A DNA stretch of 64,000 nt from Kangiella aquimarina DSM 16071. GTDB taxonomy: Bacteria > Pseudomonadota > Gammaproteobacteria > Enterobacterales > Kangiellaceae. The DNA lies in contig NZ_KB893650.1 in the NCBI RefSeq assembly GCF_000374105.1, positions 304,862 to 368,861 of the forward strand. Reading direction: 5' to 3'. A program made the translations under genes and the position numbers. Positions 45,053 through 57,674 of this stretch are shown piece by piece. The stretch's first letter is position 1, and every line of letters starts with the position of its first letter. Below the pieces are notes generated by a model, which was given only the letters and a program-made list of their open reading frames with translations, ran no database searches and was not told the DNA's origin.

Positions 45053-47578
45053 TTAAGATTTAAATGCCCACTTGCGTGTGGCTTTTAATGCCACTGGTAA
45101 TAACACCAGCGTTACCACTGCTGATGCAGCCATAATCGTTGCCAGGAAGAATCCAACCGTTATATAAGGCACTAATGGCGCAAACAACAGCGGCGTAAAT
45201 CCAATGGCAATCACAATTGCGTTTCTGCTGATTGCCGATGCAGGTTCTTCAAACATCTTGACCATGGTTTGCTTAAAATCACCCGTCTGTTTAAAGATAT
45301 CTCTGGCACGTTCCAAAAAGTGAATTGCAAAGTCGATGGATAATCCCAAGGTCAGCGATGACAACACTGCAATTGGCATATCATAGTCTTTGCCTACCCA
45401 ACCAATTAAACCGTAGATAAATAGAATCGTAATACTCAGCGGTAACATAGCCAGCAAACCAAACAGGATGCTGCGGAACAATACGATCATCATGACTAAC
45501 ACCACGACAAAGGCACTCATTAAACTATCCAACATGCCTTTAACCATTTCATCCTGCCACACCATGTTCAGATAACTCTTTCCTGCCCATTGTGCTTTCA
45601 CGCCTTCTGGTAATGGGTTGTCGGCCAGATACTGATCGACAAATTCCACTACCTTGGTCATATCCTGATTATCGCCACTGGTCAGTTGTAACCAGATTGC
45701 TGTCGAGCTGTATTCTTTGGTCACCATATGCCACAAATCCTGCGGTCTGTGTGACGACTGATACTGCAACAGAGCCTGTGCAACACCATTCTGGCTGTCA
45801 GGAATGACAAAGTCCTTCGGCTGACCAGTTTTCAATTCACGTGTCACAGTTTTCACCACATCGGCCAAAGAATTACTTTTACCAACGTAACCACTTTCAG
45901 CTAACGCCTGCTGTAGTTTTTCTATTTCACGAAGTATTTCTGGCTGCTGGAAATAGGCGACTTTAACTCGCGCCTCATCTGCTTTCATAATCAGATCTTC
46001 CAGAATTTGGGCTCGTTGATCGTTAGCATCAAACAATTTATCTTCCAGCAATATCATGACCTGATTCAGCTGAGTTGTTAGCTGATTTTCATTTTGCATG
46101 ATATTCATCACTTCAGATTTAAGTGTGTTGTCTTCTATTGCCTGAACCGACTTCATCCAGTTATCTTTAGCTTTTGATTCATCAGCTTCCAATACCAGAT
46201 AAGCATCATAGGTTCCGGCAAAATGATCGTTTAGCACTCTATCCGCCACTCGAATTTCATGATCCGCTTTAAACCATCGTACTGGGTTATCATTTATCTG
46301 AATCTGCGTAATACCCCAGACACTTAAGGCAACTACGGCTACAAAAAACACCGTTACTAATTTACTCGCCGCCAGACTACCCTTACCAACCTTTTTAAGT
46401 ACTTTTTGCAGAGTGCCTTCTTGCTTAGCTTCACTCTGTAATGATTCTAATGACTTTGGCTTTAATGCAATTAGATAAGCTGGAATAAATATAATGGTCA
46501 AAATAAATGCCAATAAAATTCCAAAGCCAACATATGCACCAAAAATCTGTACTGGTGGTATTGGTGTTAATAGCAACGAGAAGAACCCAACCGCCGAAGT
46601 GATACTGGTATATAACATGGGCGTAAACAAGTGCCCGATTACTTCTTTAATCACTTCTTTACGATCACGGCCCGGTTTGTAGCTGTCCGCAAACTCCGAC
46701 ATGATGTGTATCGAATCCACCACTGCAATCGGCATCAGGAAAATTGGAATCATTGAGCTCATGATGTGTACGGTAAAGCCCATGCCGATCAATAATCCCA
46801 TAGTGATAATGACCGTTGCCATGGCAATAATCATTGGCGCTGCGATAAATTTAAAGTTGCGGAAGAAAACCCACATCAATATAAAAATTACCAAGGCAGC
46901 CAATGGCGCCGAAATTCCCATCTGCACAAACATCTGATAACCAAATGTATCTTCGGCTACCGGTAAACCAGTAATGTGATATTCGTCATCAGAATCCAAC
47001 TGATTGATTAAGCCCTGTATCTCCTGCGAAATACGGTAGCTTTCGTCCTTATCTAATATAGGCACATAGATTGCAGTCGCCTTATCATCCCCAGATGCCA
47101 GGGTATCCTGTAATAACGGTAACCGTTCTACCTGTTGATTGATCCAGTCTGCCTGGCGCTGAGTTTCTGGCGCTTGCTTCATCAACCACTCGAAGCGAAT
47201 GGTGCCCGGTCCCTCCTGGCTGATATTATCGACCGTCGACAATGCCATCATGTCAGGTGCAACTACACCTTCTATTTCTGCAATACCATCAGTTAATTTC
47301 TTAATCGCCGCCAGTGATCTAGGGTTAAAAATCCCTTTTTCACTATTATTCACCGCGCCCACAACAATAATGTCATATAGATCAAAACGATCTTTTACAT
47401 CATTATGGTAGACACGTGACGCCTGGTCTTCAGCCAGCATATTCTCCGGATCGGTATCCACCACAATATTTGGAATCATGGCTCCGGTAATTGCCGTTAC
47501 AAGCAATGTTATGATGAATACCCATTTGGGCTTCGTCATTGAGAATTTAAGCAGGGACTGTTTCATATAACCTTCCAT
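45053..47578 (-). CDS. MMPL/RND family exporter
   Basis: An 841-residue inner-membrane RND protein of the HpnN/MMPL class. It has two repeats, each with one helix, a large periplasmic loop and five more helices; sterol-sensing-like blocks lie at about 225-390 and 655-835. GTAG-like charged motifs occur in helix 4 (DSIHIMSEFAD and DFAIHFLERARD), the proton-relay Asp positions. Such exporters move lipids or hydrophobic compounds. The start (MEGYMKQ) has an alternative ATG four codons in. First gene of the minus-strand operon. Confidence 0.87.
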   Translation of the reverse strand: MEGYMKQSLLKFSMTKPKWVFIITLLVTAITGAMIPNIVVDTDPENMLAEDQASRVYHNDVKDRFDLYDIIVVGAVNNSEKGIFNPRSLAAIKKLTDGIAEIEGVVAPDMMALSTVDNISQEGPGTIRFEWLMKQAPETQRQADWINQQVERLPLLQDTLASGDDKATAIYVPILDKDESYRISQEIQGLINQLDSDDEYHITGLPVAEDTFGYQMFVQMGISAPLAALVIFILMWVFFRNFKFIAAPMIIAMATVIITMGLLIGMGFTVHIMSSMIPIFLMPIAVVDSIHIMSEFADSYKPGRDRKEVIKEVIGHLFTPMLYTSITSAVGFFSLLLTPIPPVQIFGAYVGFGILLAFILTIIFIPAYLIALKPKSLESLQSEAKQEGTLQKVLKKVGKGSLAASKLVTVFFVAVVALSVWGITQIQINDNPVRWFKADHEIRVADRVLNDHFAGTYDAYLVLEADESKAKDNWMKSVQAIEDNTLKSEVMNIMQNENQLTTQLNQVMILLEDKLFDANDQRAQILEDLIMKADEARVKVAYFQQPEILREIEKLQQALAESGYVGKSNSLADVVKTVTRELKTGQPKDFVIPDSQNGVAQALLQYQSSHRPQDLWHMVTKEYSSTAIWLQLTSGDNQDMTKVVEFVDQYLADNPLPEGVKAQWAGKSYLNMVWQDEMVKGMLDSLMSAFVVVLVMMIVLFRSILFGLLAMLPLSITILFIYGLIGWVGKDYDMPIAVLSSLTLGLSIDFAIHFLERARDIFKQTGDFKQTMVKMFEEPASAISRNAIVIAIGFTPLLFAPLVPYITVGFFLATIMAASAVVTLVLLPVALKATRKWAFKS

Positions 47579-47600
47579 TCAACTCTTTATTAGGGCGCTT

Positions 47601-47641
47601 ATTAGAGAAATCTAATATATTGTAGATTAGTATTTGCTAAT
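47601..47641. promoter_or_regulatory. Two ATTAG-N6-CTAAT palindromes, putative BigR/SqrR-type operator
   Basis: ATTAG-N6-CTAAT occurs at 47601-47616 and again at 47626-47641, centres 25 bases apart, in the divergent promoter between the exporter and the metallohydrolase. The second overlaps a likely -35 box (TTGCTA, 47634-47639), with -10 TATCCT (47657-47662) 17 bases on. The AT-rich palindrome resembles the kind of site bound by BigR-type repressors. Confidence 0.7.
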
Positions 47642-47691
47642 ATTCAAACAATAATCTATCCTAGATAACAAATTTATGAACTCAATATAGC

Positions 47692-48555
47692 ATGTCTATA
47701 GAAATTAAATCCTTCTATCACGATGATACTGGCACCTGGAGCTATATACTTCTTGATCCTGATCAAAATTTAGCCACTATTATCGATCCTGTCATGGACT
47801 TTGATTTAAGTTCCGGCAAGGTTAGTTACCAATCGGCTAACCAACTTATTGATTACATTAAACAAAATTCACTCACCTTACAATGGATTCTGGAGACTCA
47901 TGCCCATGCCGATCACATTTCTGCGGCACAGCATATAAAGCAGCAACTCGGTGGGCAAATTGTCATCGGCGAGGGTATTAAAGAGGTACAGACTCATTTC
48001 AGTGAGTTCTTTAATATTGATATGCCGATTGATGGCAGCCAGTTCGATAGACTGATGGCCAAAGGTGAGAAGCTACCCTTCGGAAGTTATGAATTTACCG
48101 CCTATCCAACCCCGGGTCATACTAATGACAGTATGAGCTATGAAATAGAAGGTAACCTGTTTATCGGCGACACTTTCTTTCATCCTGATACAGGCACTGC
48201 GCGCTGTGACTTTCCGGGCGGCGATGCTGAAAAGCTTTTCGATAGCTTGCAATTACTGTTGTCATTCCCCGAAGACTACAAACTGTGGCTTTGCCATGAT
48301 TATCCCGATGGCCGTGATCCGGAAACCGGCATCAGTGTTGCCGACATGAAACATAATGTTCACTTGCAGCAATCAAACAACGTCAAAGACGAATTTGTCA
48401 GTATTCGCACCAAGCGAGATTCCACTTTGGATGTACCTAGGCTGATTTACCCTTCGGTGCAGTTGAACATCCGTGCAGCAGAATTGCCACAGGATGAAGA
48501 CAACGGTCGTAAGTATTTGAAAATGCCTTTGTTTGTTCAAAAAGACAACAACTGA
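47692..48555 (+). CDS. MBL-fold persulfide-dioxygenase-like hydrolase
   Basis: A 287-residue metallo-beta-lactamase-fold protein close to Blh/ETHE1-type enzymes that oxidise glutathione persulfide to sulfite. Metal ligands: the motif HAHADH at about 70-75, His in PTPGHTNDS (about 143), Asp in IGDTFF and His in LCHDYP. As a member of the one-iron persulfide dioxygenases it would use O2. The ATG has no strong ribosome site. Divergent from the exporter operon, under the shared operator. Confidence 0.85.
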   Translation: MSIEIKSFYHDDTGTWSYILLDPDQNLATIIDPVMDFDLSSGKVSYQSANQLIDYIKQNSLTLQWILETHAHADHISAAQHIKQQLGGQIVIGEGIKEVQTHFSEFFNIDMPIDGSQFDRLMAKGEKLPFGSYEFTAYPTPGHTNDSMSYEIEGNLFIGDTFFHPDTGTARCDFPGGDAEKLFDSLQLLLSFPEDYKLWLCHDYPDGRDPETGISVADMKHNVHLQQSNNVKDEFVSIRTKRDSTLDVPRLIYPSVQLNIRAAELPQDEDNGRKYLKMPLFVQKDNN

Positions 48556-48608
48556 TCTCTGATAGGCTCTGCTTTTCTTGAATTACCATTTTCTTTGCTG
48601 GTGGCAAA

Positions 48609-50675
48609 TTGCTAAACTTGCCGCCAGTTTTGATTAACCTTTTTGCAGCCTTGTCTTTACCTCAACTCAATGAAAAACAGCGCGAAGCATTGCTAGCCAC
48701 CCAGGGTCCCCTGCTGGTGTTAGCAGGTGCAGGTAGTGGTAAAACAAGTGTGATCACCCGCAAAATGGTTTATCTAATCAAAGAAAAGCAAATCCCTGCC
48801 CGCAATATCGTTGCGGTCACTTTTACCAATAAGGCTGCCCGTGAAATGAAACAACGGGTCAGTAAACTGGCTGGTTCAAATGCTACACAAGGTCTGACCG
48901 TTTCAACCTTCCATAACTTTGGCCTTAACTTCATCCGTCGCGAATATAAAAAGCTGGGCATGAAGTCCAATTTCACTATATTCGATGATCAGGATACTCT
49001 GGCCTTACTCAAGGATCTGGGTTTCAAGGAAGCTGAAAGCGACAAGCAATTACTATTCAGGTTACAGCAGCAAATTTCTGCCTGGAAAAATGATCTCATT
49101 CTTCCTGAGCAGGCGATTAACCAGGTTAAAGATCAGGAGCAGCTGATCTTCTCAAAGGTTTATGAAAAATACGCCCGGAGCATGAAGGCCTACAATGCGG
49201 TCGATTTTGATGACCTGATTCTGATCCCCACACTGCTGTTACGTGATGATCCTGAAGTGCGTGAAAAATGGCAGAATAAAATTCGCTATTTGTTGGTTGA
49301 TGAATATCAGGATACCAATACCAGTCAGTATGAACTGATTAAGCATTTAGTCGGTCAGTTTGGAAGCTTTACCGTGGTTGGCGACGATGATCAGTCTATT
49401 TATTCCTGGCGGGGCGCACGTCCTGAAAACCTTGATCAGTTGGCCAAAGATTATCCCAATTTACAAGTTATCAAGTTGGAGCAAAACTATCGTTCCTATG
49501 GACGCATCCTAAAAGCCGCTAACGTTCTGATTGATAACAACCCGCACGTCTTCGAGAAAAAGCTGTGGTCTGACAAACCTTATGGTGATCCGCTTAAAGT
49601 CGTAACCTGTCCGAATGAAGATGCTGAAGCAGAAAAAGTTGTCACTGAGATTATCAGCCGCAAGGTTCGCACTAAAAATGGTCGCTATTCAGACTTCGCG
49701 ATTCTTTATCGGGGAAATCACCAAGCTAAAATCTTCGAGCGAACCTTAATTGCGAATAACGTTCCGTACAAAATTTCCGGAAGCACATCCTTCTTTTCTC
49801 GTGCCGAAATCAAAGACATTATGGCTTACCTTCGTTTGCTGACGAACCCTGACGACGATAATGCTTTCTTACGTATTGCTAATACTCCACGTCGTGGTAT
49901 TGGACCTACAACATTAGAACAGTTAGGTTCTTATGCCAATATGCGCCATATCAGCTTGTTTGCTGCTACCCAGGAGATTGGATTGGAGCAGCACCTACAG
50001 GGTAAGGGTTTAGAAAACATCCGTCGCTTTGCCGATCTAATTTCACGTGCTGCAGATAATGCAGAGCGGGGCGACAGCGTTGGTGTTATTCATGACCTAG
50101 TGGCACGCATTGGCTATCATTCCTGGCTACATGAAACGTCCAGCACACCGAAAGCCGCGGAGTATCGTTGGAACAACATTCAGGAATTGTTAGGCTGGGT
50201 AGAAAAAGGGATTGATGATAATGAGCATGATCCCAATCCATTCGCAGCAGCTGTAGCTAACCTGATGCTGCGTGATATGCTCGACCGCAATGAAAAAGAA
50301 GAAGAAGAGTCTAACGAAGTTCAGTTAATGACTTTGCACGCAGCCAAAGGTCTGGAGTTTAATCACGTTTATCTGGTTGGTATGGAAGAAGAATTTCTGC
50401 CACACAAGTCCAGTATTGAAAACGATGACATCGAGGAAGAAAGACGCCTTGCCTATGTTGGGATCACTCGCGCACAGCAGACTTTAACTTTTACTCTCTG
50501 CAAAAAGCGTTCCAAGTATGGAGAAGTCATGGCTTGCGAGCCCAGTCGATTCCTCGAAGAGTTACCTCAGGACGATCTTGATTGGGATGCAAAACGCAAA
50601 CCATTAAGTGAAGAAGAACAGGAACAACTGGCTACTGATAACATTTCAATGTTGAAGTCACTTTTTGCTGATTAA
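48609..50675 (+). CDS. rep: ATP-dependent DNA helicase Rep
   Basis: A full-length superfamily 1 helicase of 688 residues, with Walker A GAGSGKT, motif Ia AVTFTNKAAREM, DEYQDTN, GDDDQSIYSWRGA, QNYRS, and the C-terminal TLHAAKGLEF and VGITRA. It resembles Rep more than UvrD by its NILPQ-free N-terminus and KIRYLLVDEYQDTNTSQYEL. Rep moves with the replisome and clears protein blocks. Start is TTG; the first 14 codons are not family-like and a TTG at 48651 (SLPQLNEKQREALL) may be the true start. Confidence 0.93.
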   Translation: MLNLPPVLINLFAALSLPQLNEKQREALLATQGPLLVLAGAGSGKTSVITRKMVYLIKEKQIPARNIVAVTFTNKAAREMKQRVSKLAGSNATQGLTVSTFHNFGLNFIRREYKKLGMKSNFTIFDDQDTLALLKDLGFKEAESDKQLLFRLQQQISAWKNDLILPEQAINQVKDQEQLIFSKVYEKYARSMKAYNAVDFDDLILIPTLLLRDDPEVREKWQNKIRYLLVDEYQDTNTSQYELIKHLVGQFGSFTVVGDDDQSIYSWRGARPENLDQLAKDYPNLQVIKLEQNYRSYGRILKAANVLIDNNPHVFEKKLWSDKPYGDPLKVVTCPNEDAEAEKVVTEIISRKVRTKNGRYSDFAILYRGNHQAKIFERTLIANNVPYKISGSTSFFSRAEIKDIMAYLRLLTNPDDDNAFLRIANTPRRGIGPTTLEQLGSYANMRHISLFAATQEIGLEQHLQGKGLENIRRFADLISRAADNAERGDSVGVIHDLVARIGYHSWLHETSSTPKAAEYRWNNIQELLGWVEKGIDDNEHDPNPFAAAVANLMLRDMLDRNEKEEEESNEVQLMTLHAAKGLEFNHVYLVGMEEEFLPHKSSIENDDIEEERRLAYVGITRAQQTLTFTLCKKRSKYGEVMACEPSRFLEELPQDDLDWDAKRKPLSEEEQEQLATDNISMLKSLFAD

Positions 50676-50681
50676 TATTAT

Positions 50682-51074
50682 CTACTCTGGCTTCCCTTCC
50701 TTGAATTGCGCAAAGCAAATCCAGTTACCATAAGGATCGGTACAAATCGTTTCTGTGGCACCATAAAATGTTTCGCGTTCTTCAATCAGAATATTTTCAC
50801 CCTCAAGCATTTTTTGTATCTCGACAATATCTTCTACTTCAACGAATAAAAAGGTTTTTGACTCTGGTAATACCTGACTGATGTCTTCTTCTATGCTCGC
50901 TGTTGTCTGGAACATAATTTCCGTTTTACCGTTACTTAAAATGACAAAACCAATCTCATCACCCTGAGGAACTGAAGTAACCACCTCAAATCCTACCTTC
51001 TCCCAAAACTTTATTCCTTTTTCCAGGTTTTTGACGACAATCACATTTGTTATTTTCTGACAGTTCGACTGCAT
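50682..51074 (-). CDS. VOC family (glyoxalase/bleomycin-resistance fold) protein
   Basis: A 130-residue single VOC domain. The ATG at 51074 has AGGAG seven bases upstream, and I prefer it to an upstream GTG. Two beta-alpha-beta-beta-beta units are visible, with DPYGNWICFAQF at the end. Substrate unknown. Confidence 0.82.
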   Translation of the reverse strand: MQSNCQKITNVIVVKNLEKGIKFWEKVGFEVVTSVPQGDEIGFVILSNGKTEIMFQTTASIEEDISQVLPESKTFLFVEVEDIVEIQKMLEGENILIEERETFYGATETICTDPYGNWICFAQFKEGKPE

Positions 51075-51206
51075 CACATTTCTCCTACTCTTGTTCACCT
51101 TTGATTCACCCCTTTCAGTATAGACTACAATTAAACTTTTACATTCTTTTAGTTGCTAACTTTTCTTTTATTAGCCAATATAAAAGAAAAGCACAGGAGG
51201 TGCCTC

Positions 51207-51350
51207 ATGACAATATTTGAGTGGATAATCGTCATACTTGTATCAGTCTTAATATTTTTATTTGGTCTGGCAGGTGTTACCGGAAGTATATTTTTTGACA
51301 ATGAACGACAACACAACCGTTCTGAAAAAAAACTACAAAATAAACCGTGA
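51207..51350 (+). CDS. Small single-helix membrane protein
   Basis: A 47-residue protein, one membrane helix (about 4-27), with a charged Arg/Lys tail. The ATG has AGGAGGT five bases upstream, an ideal ribosome site, so I regard it as real despite the size. No family known. A shared bidirectional terminator follows. Confidence 0.65.
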   Translation: MTIFEWIIVILVSVLIFLFGLAGVTGSIFFDNERQHNRSEKKLQNKP

Positions 51351-51380
51351 CACATTCCCCCAAAATTCACCTCACATAAA

Positions 51381-51402
51381 AAAGGCTCCATCTGGAGCCT
51401 TT
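51381..51402. terminator. Bidirectional terminator
   Basis: AAAGGCTCCA-TC-TGGAGCCTTT is a perfect ten-base stem with T-runs in both directions, between the small membrane protein and fadA. Confidence 0.88.
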
Positions 51403-51422
51403 ATATCTTGTAAAGTTAAATT

Positions 51423-54763
<3,341 letters not shown>

Positions 54764-54906
54764 TCTTAATCTCCATTGCTGGCTGCCATTCATTAGCAGG
54801 AAATGCTTTGGCGGTAATTGTCTGGCAGCATAGTTGTTTAACTTAACTAAGTGCCAAAATAAAGAAAACCAGTGTACTGCTGCAGGTCAGCAGACACAAT
54901 TGAAAC

Positions 54907-54923
54907 TTCTGGTCTGACCAATC
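54907..54923. promoter_or_regulatory. FadR-like operator
   Basis: TTCTGGTCTGACCAATC matches the core of the gammaproteobacterial FadR consensus (AACTGGTCNGACCNGTT) at the TGGTC-N-GACC positions. It lies between divergent fadB and pepQ. A further GTTTG-CCGC-CAAAC palindrome (54932-54945) is next to it. Confidence 0.7.
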
Positions 54924-55027
54924 ATAACGAAGTTTGCCGCCAAACGAAAGCCCCCGACTACCCTTCTGATCGGGCGTGATTTCTGGAATAATGGTGCCAC
55001 TATTGATTAACCACAATCGGATACTTT

Positions 55028-56347
55028 ATGCACGATTCTTCGTTGGCCCCTTTATTCAAGCAACATATTGATGTCGTTACTAAGCGCTATCAGAAAGCCA
55101 TGGAAAACCATGACTTTGATCACCTGGTGATCCCGGCCGGCTCACAACATGGCATTTTCCTGGATGACATGTCCTATCCGTTTAAATCGAATTTCCACTT
55201 TAACAGTTTTGTGCCATTAGATGACTTGCACGATAGCGTCTTGATCATCTCAGCTGATGGCAGCCGCAAGTTATGCTACTACCAGCCTGTCGATTTCTGG
55301 CACTATGTGGCAGGCGACCCAGAAGGTTTCTGGGTAGAGCATTTTGATATTGTTATGACCCGCACCAAAGACGAAGTTCTTTCTCATATCCCTACTACAG
55401 GTAATGTTGCCTATATTGGAGAGATGGGGCGTCCGTTTGATGAAGACAATTTCGCAGCGGTCAATCCCGGTTACTTCATGAATGAGATTAACTGGCATCG
55501 TGCCATCAAGTCTGACTATGAAGTTGAGTGTGTTTCACGTGCTAATAAAAGAGCAGCATTAGGCCATATGGCCGCTCGCGACATGTTCTTTAAACAAGGC
55601 TCAGAGCTTGAAATCCACCTTGCCTACCAGTTGGCTACCGGTCATACCGAACACCAGTTACCCTACGGCAGTATTGTTGCCCTCAATGAGCACGCAGCTA
55701 TTTTGCACTACACCTTATATAACAATCAGGCACCTGAGCAACACCGAACTTTCCTGATTGATGCCGGTGCTCGTTACAATAACTATGCAGCTGATATTAC
55801 GCGTACTTACGCTTATGAGCAGAATGAGTTTGCTGAGCTGATTGGTGATATGGATGCTCTCGAGCAACGTATCTGCGGCAAAGTTGCTATCGGCCAGTCT
55901 TATGTCGACCTACACATCGAAACTCATCACGAAATTGCCAAGCTACTTAACAAGTACAAGTTCTGCGATATGACACCCGAGTCTATGGTAGAAGCTGGTG
56001 TCACTTCGACCTTCTTCCCTCATGGCCTTGGACACCATATTGGTCTTCAGGTACACGATGTTGGTGGTCACCAGGCCAATGTGGAAGGTGATCCAGCACC
56101 GCCACCGAAAGCACACCCATTCCTGCGTAACACTCGCGACATTGAAGTGGGTAACATCCTCACTATTGAGCCGGGTCTGTATTTCATTGACTCTCTACTA
56201 GGTGACTTGAAGCAAACCGAACATGCTAAATCGATTAACTGGGATAGAATCGAACAGTTTAAGCCTTTTGGCGGCATTCGCATCGAGGATGAAGTGCTGG
56301 TTACTGCAACAGGACCACGTAACTTAACCCGTGAACATCTGGATTAA
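55028..56347 (+). CDS. pepQ: Xaa-Pro dipeptidase PepQ
   Basis: A 439-residue prolidase of the M24B family. Metal-binding residues can be placed: DAGARYNNYAADITRTY, HGLGHHIGLQVHD, LTIEPGLYF and GGIRIEDEVLV. The N-terminal creatinase-like domain is intact. PepQ relatives also hydrolyse organophosphates. Divergent from fadBA as in enterobacteria, followed by yigZ. Confidence 0.95.
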   Translation: MHDSSLAPLFKQHIDVVTKRYQKAMENHDFDHLVIPAGSQHGIFLDDMSYPFKSNFHFNSFVPLDDLHDSVLIISADGSRKLCYYQPVDFWHYVAGDPEGFWVEHFDIVMTRTKDEVLSHIPTTGNVAYIGEMGRPFDEDNFAAVNPGYFMNEINWHRAIKSDYEVECVSRANKRAALGHMAARDMFFKQGSELEIHLAYQLATGHTEHQLPYGSIVALNEHAAILHYTLYNNQAPEQHRTFLIDAGARYNNYAADITRTYAYEQNEFAELIGDMDALEQRICGKVAIGQSYVDLHIETHHEIAKLLNKYKFCDMTPESMVEAGVTSTFFPHGLGHHIGLQVHDVGGHQANVEGDPAPPPKAHPFLRNTRDIEVGNILTIEPGLYFIDSLLGDLKQTEHAKSINWDRIEQFKPFGGIRIEDEVLVTATGPRNLTREHLD

Positions 56348-56356
56348 TTTCACTTG

Positions 56357-57010
56357 ATGTCAGACACCACAAAGCAGCAACTTGCTGGTTACCGGGTGCC
56401 TCAACATAGTGTTGAGCACCCTTTTTCTTTTGAGGAAGTAATAAAAGGCAGTCGCTTCATTGCCAGGGTAGCCTTTACCCCTACGGTTGAAGACGCCAAG
56501 GCATTTATAAACCATTTTAACCAGACTGAACCGGACGCTACTCACCATTGTTGGGCCTATATTGTCGGTAATCCCGCCAGCACAACTTTAATTGCCTGCT
56601 CGGATGATGGTGAGCCAAGCGGAACCGCAGGCATGCCAATGCTTAATGTTCTACAACACAGTGATGTTGGTGACATTACTGCCGTGGTAACTCGTTATTA
56701 TGGCGGCACCAAGCTAGGCACCGGAGGTCTGGCACGAGCCTATGGCGGATCGGTCAAGCAGGCTATGGAACAGATTACCCTCGGTTCTCGCATCTACACC
56801 GAGAAACTTGATCTAACCTGTGCTTATGAGCTACAAAAACAGGTAGAATACCTGCTCAAGGAAGCTCAGGCCGAAATAGTTGAAACCAATTTTTCGGAAC
56901 AGGTGACTATCAGAGCAGAGGTACCATTAAACACACTGCCTGATTTAGAATCAGCCTTAGAAGCTTATATCAACCGTAATCAAATAGAGGTAACCAAAGT
57001 TACATGTTAG
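56357..57010 (+). CDS. yigZ: IMPACT family protein YigZ
   Basis: A 217-residue protein with the N-terminal IMPACT/UPF0029 domain (GSRFIARVA, AYIVGN, DDGEPSGTAG, TRYYGGTKLGTGGLARAYG) and a C-terminal DUF1949 ferredoxin-like domain. Its role is uncertain; it is conserved next to pepQ. The ATG at 56357 is preferred over the preceding TTG. Its stop overlaps the next start (ATGTTAG). Confidence 0.92.
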   Translation: MSDTTKQQLAGYRVPQHSVEHPFSFEEVIKGSRFIARVAFTPTVEDAKAFINHFNQTEPDATHHCWAYIVGNPASTTLIACSDDGEPSGTAGMPMLNVLQHSDVGDITAVVTRYYGGTKLGTGGLARAYGGSVKQAMEQITLGSRIYTEKLDLTCAYELQKQVEYLLKEAQAEIVETNFSEQVTIRAEVPLNTLPDLESALEAYINRNQIEVTKVTC

Positions 57011-57369
57011 CGTTAAAACACTTTCACATGAGTTTGGCAGCATTGACCGTGCTTGGTTTTTTGATCCGTAGCGTCTGGTTATTCAGAGGCAGTCAACTAC
57101 TACAGAAAAAAGTTGTTAAAATCCTGCCTCATATAATTGATACTTTTTTATTAGCCAGCGGTATTGTTTTGATGGTGCAAACCAAAATGTATCCTCAACA
57201 CCAGCCATGGCTCACGGTTAAGATTCTGTTGATCGTTACCTATATTCTTTTCGGTATTAAAATGTTCCATGCCACCGAAAGTAAAAAGCGTTTAATATTT
57301 TTCCTTTTAGCAATCGCCAGTATTTTTGCGGTTCTGTATCTCGCTCGATTTAAACCATTGCTTTGGTAA
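57004..57369 (+). CDS. SirB2-family membrane protein
   Basis: A 121-residue protein with four membrane helices; the family shows HFHMSLAALTVLGFLIRSVW at the start and KILPHIIDTFLLASGIVL in the second helix. Function not established, though it is widespread in gammaproteobacteria. It overlaps yigZ by seven bases. Confidence 0.87.
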   Translation: MLALKHFHMSLAALTVLGFLIRSVWLFRGSQLLQKKVVKILPHIIDTFLLASGIVLMVQTKMYPQHQPWLTVKILLIVTYILFGIKMFHATESKKRLIFFLLAIASIFAVLYLARFKPLLW

Positions 57370-57383
57370 TTTAGGAGCTCACC

Positions 57384-57626
57384 ATGATTGATCCTAAAGT
57401 TCTTGATGACATAGCCAGTAAATTGTCTGATGCCATTCCACCGTCCGTTAAAAATACCGGCGATGAATTTGCTAAACAGGCTAAACAGATACTACAAAGC
57501 CAACTAGCCAAACTAGACCTGGTCACGCGTGAAGAGTTTGATGCACAAACAAAAGTACTGCAAAGAACTCGTTTAATGCTGGCAGAGCTGGAAAAGAAAC
57601 TGGCTGATATTGAGGCTAAACTTTAA
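57384..57626 (+). CDS. ubiK: Ubiquinone biosynthesis accessory factor UbiK
   Basis: An 80-residue BMFP-domain protein (DDIASKLSDAIPPSV start, coiled-coil end VLQRTRLMLAELEKKLADIEAKL) that helps assemble the soluble UbiI-F-G-H-E-J complex. Strong AGGAG site; its own terminator follows. Confidence 0.93.
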   Translation: MIDPKVLDDIASKLSDAIPPSVKNTGDEFAKQAKQILQSQLAKLDLVTREEFDAQTKVLQRTRLMLAELEKKLADIEAKL

Positions 57627-57641
57627 GATTTTCTCAGTAGT

Positions 57642-57669
57642 AAAAAAGGAGCCGATTGGCTCCTTTTTT
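57642..57669. terminator. Terminator of ubiK and of the GspE-like gene
   Basis: AAAAAAGGAGCC-GATT-GGCTCCTTTTTT is a perfect 12-base stem with T-runs both ways, between convergent genes. Confidence 0.9.
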
Positions 57670-57674
57670 GCTTT

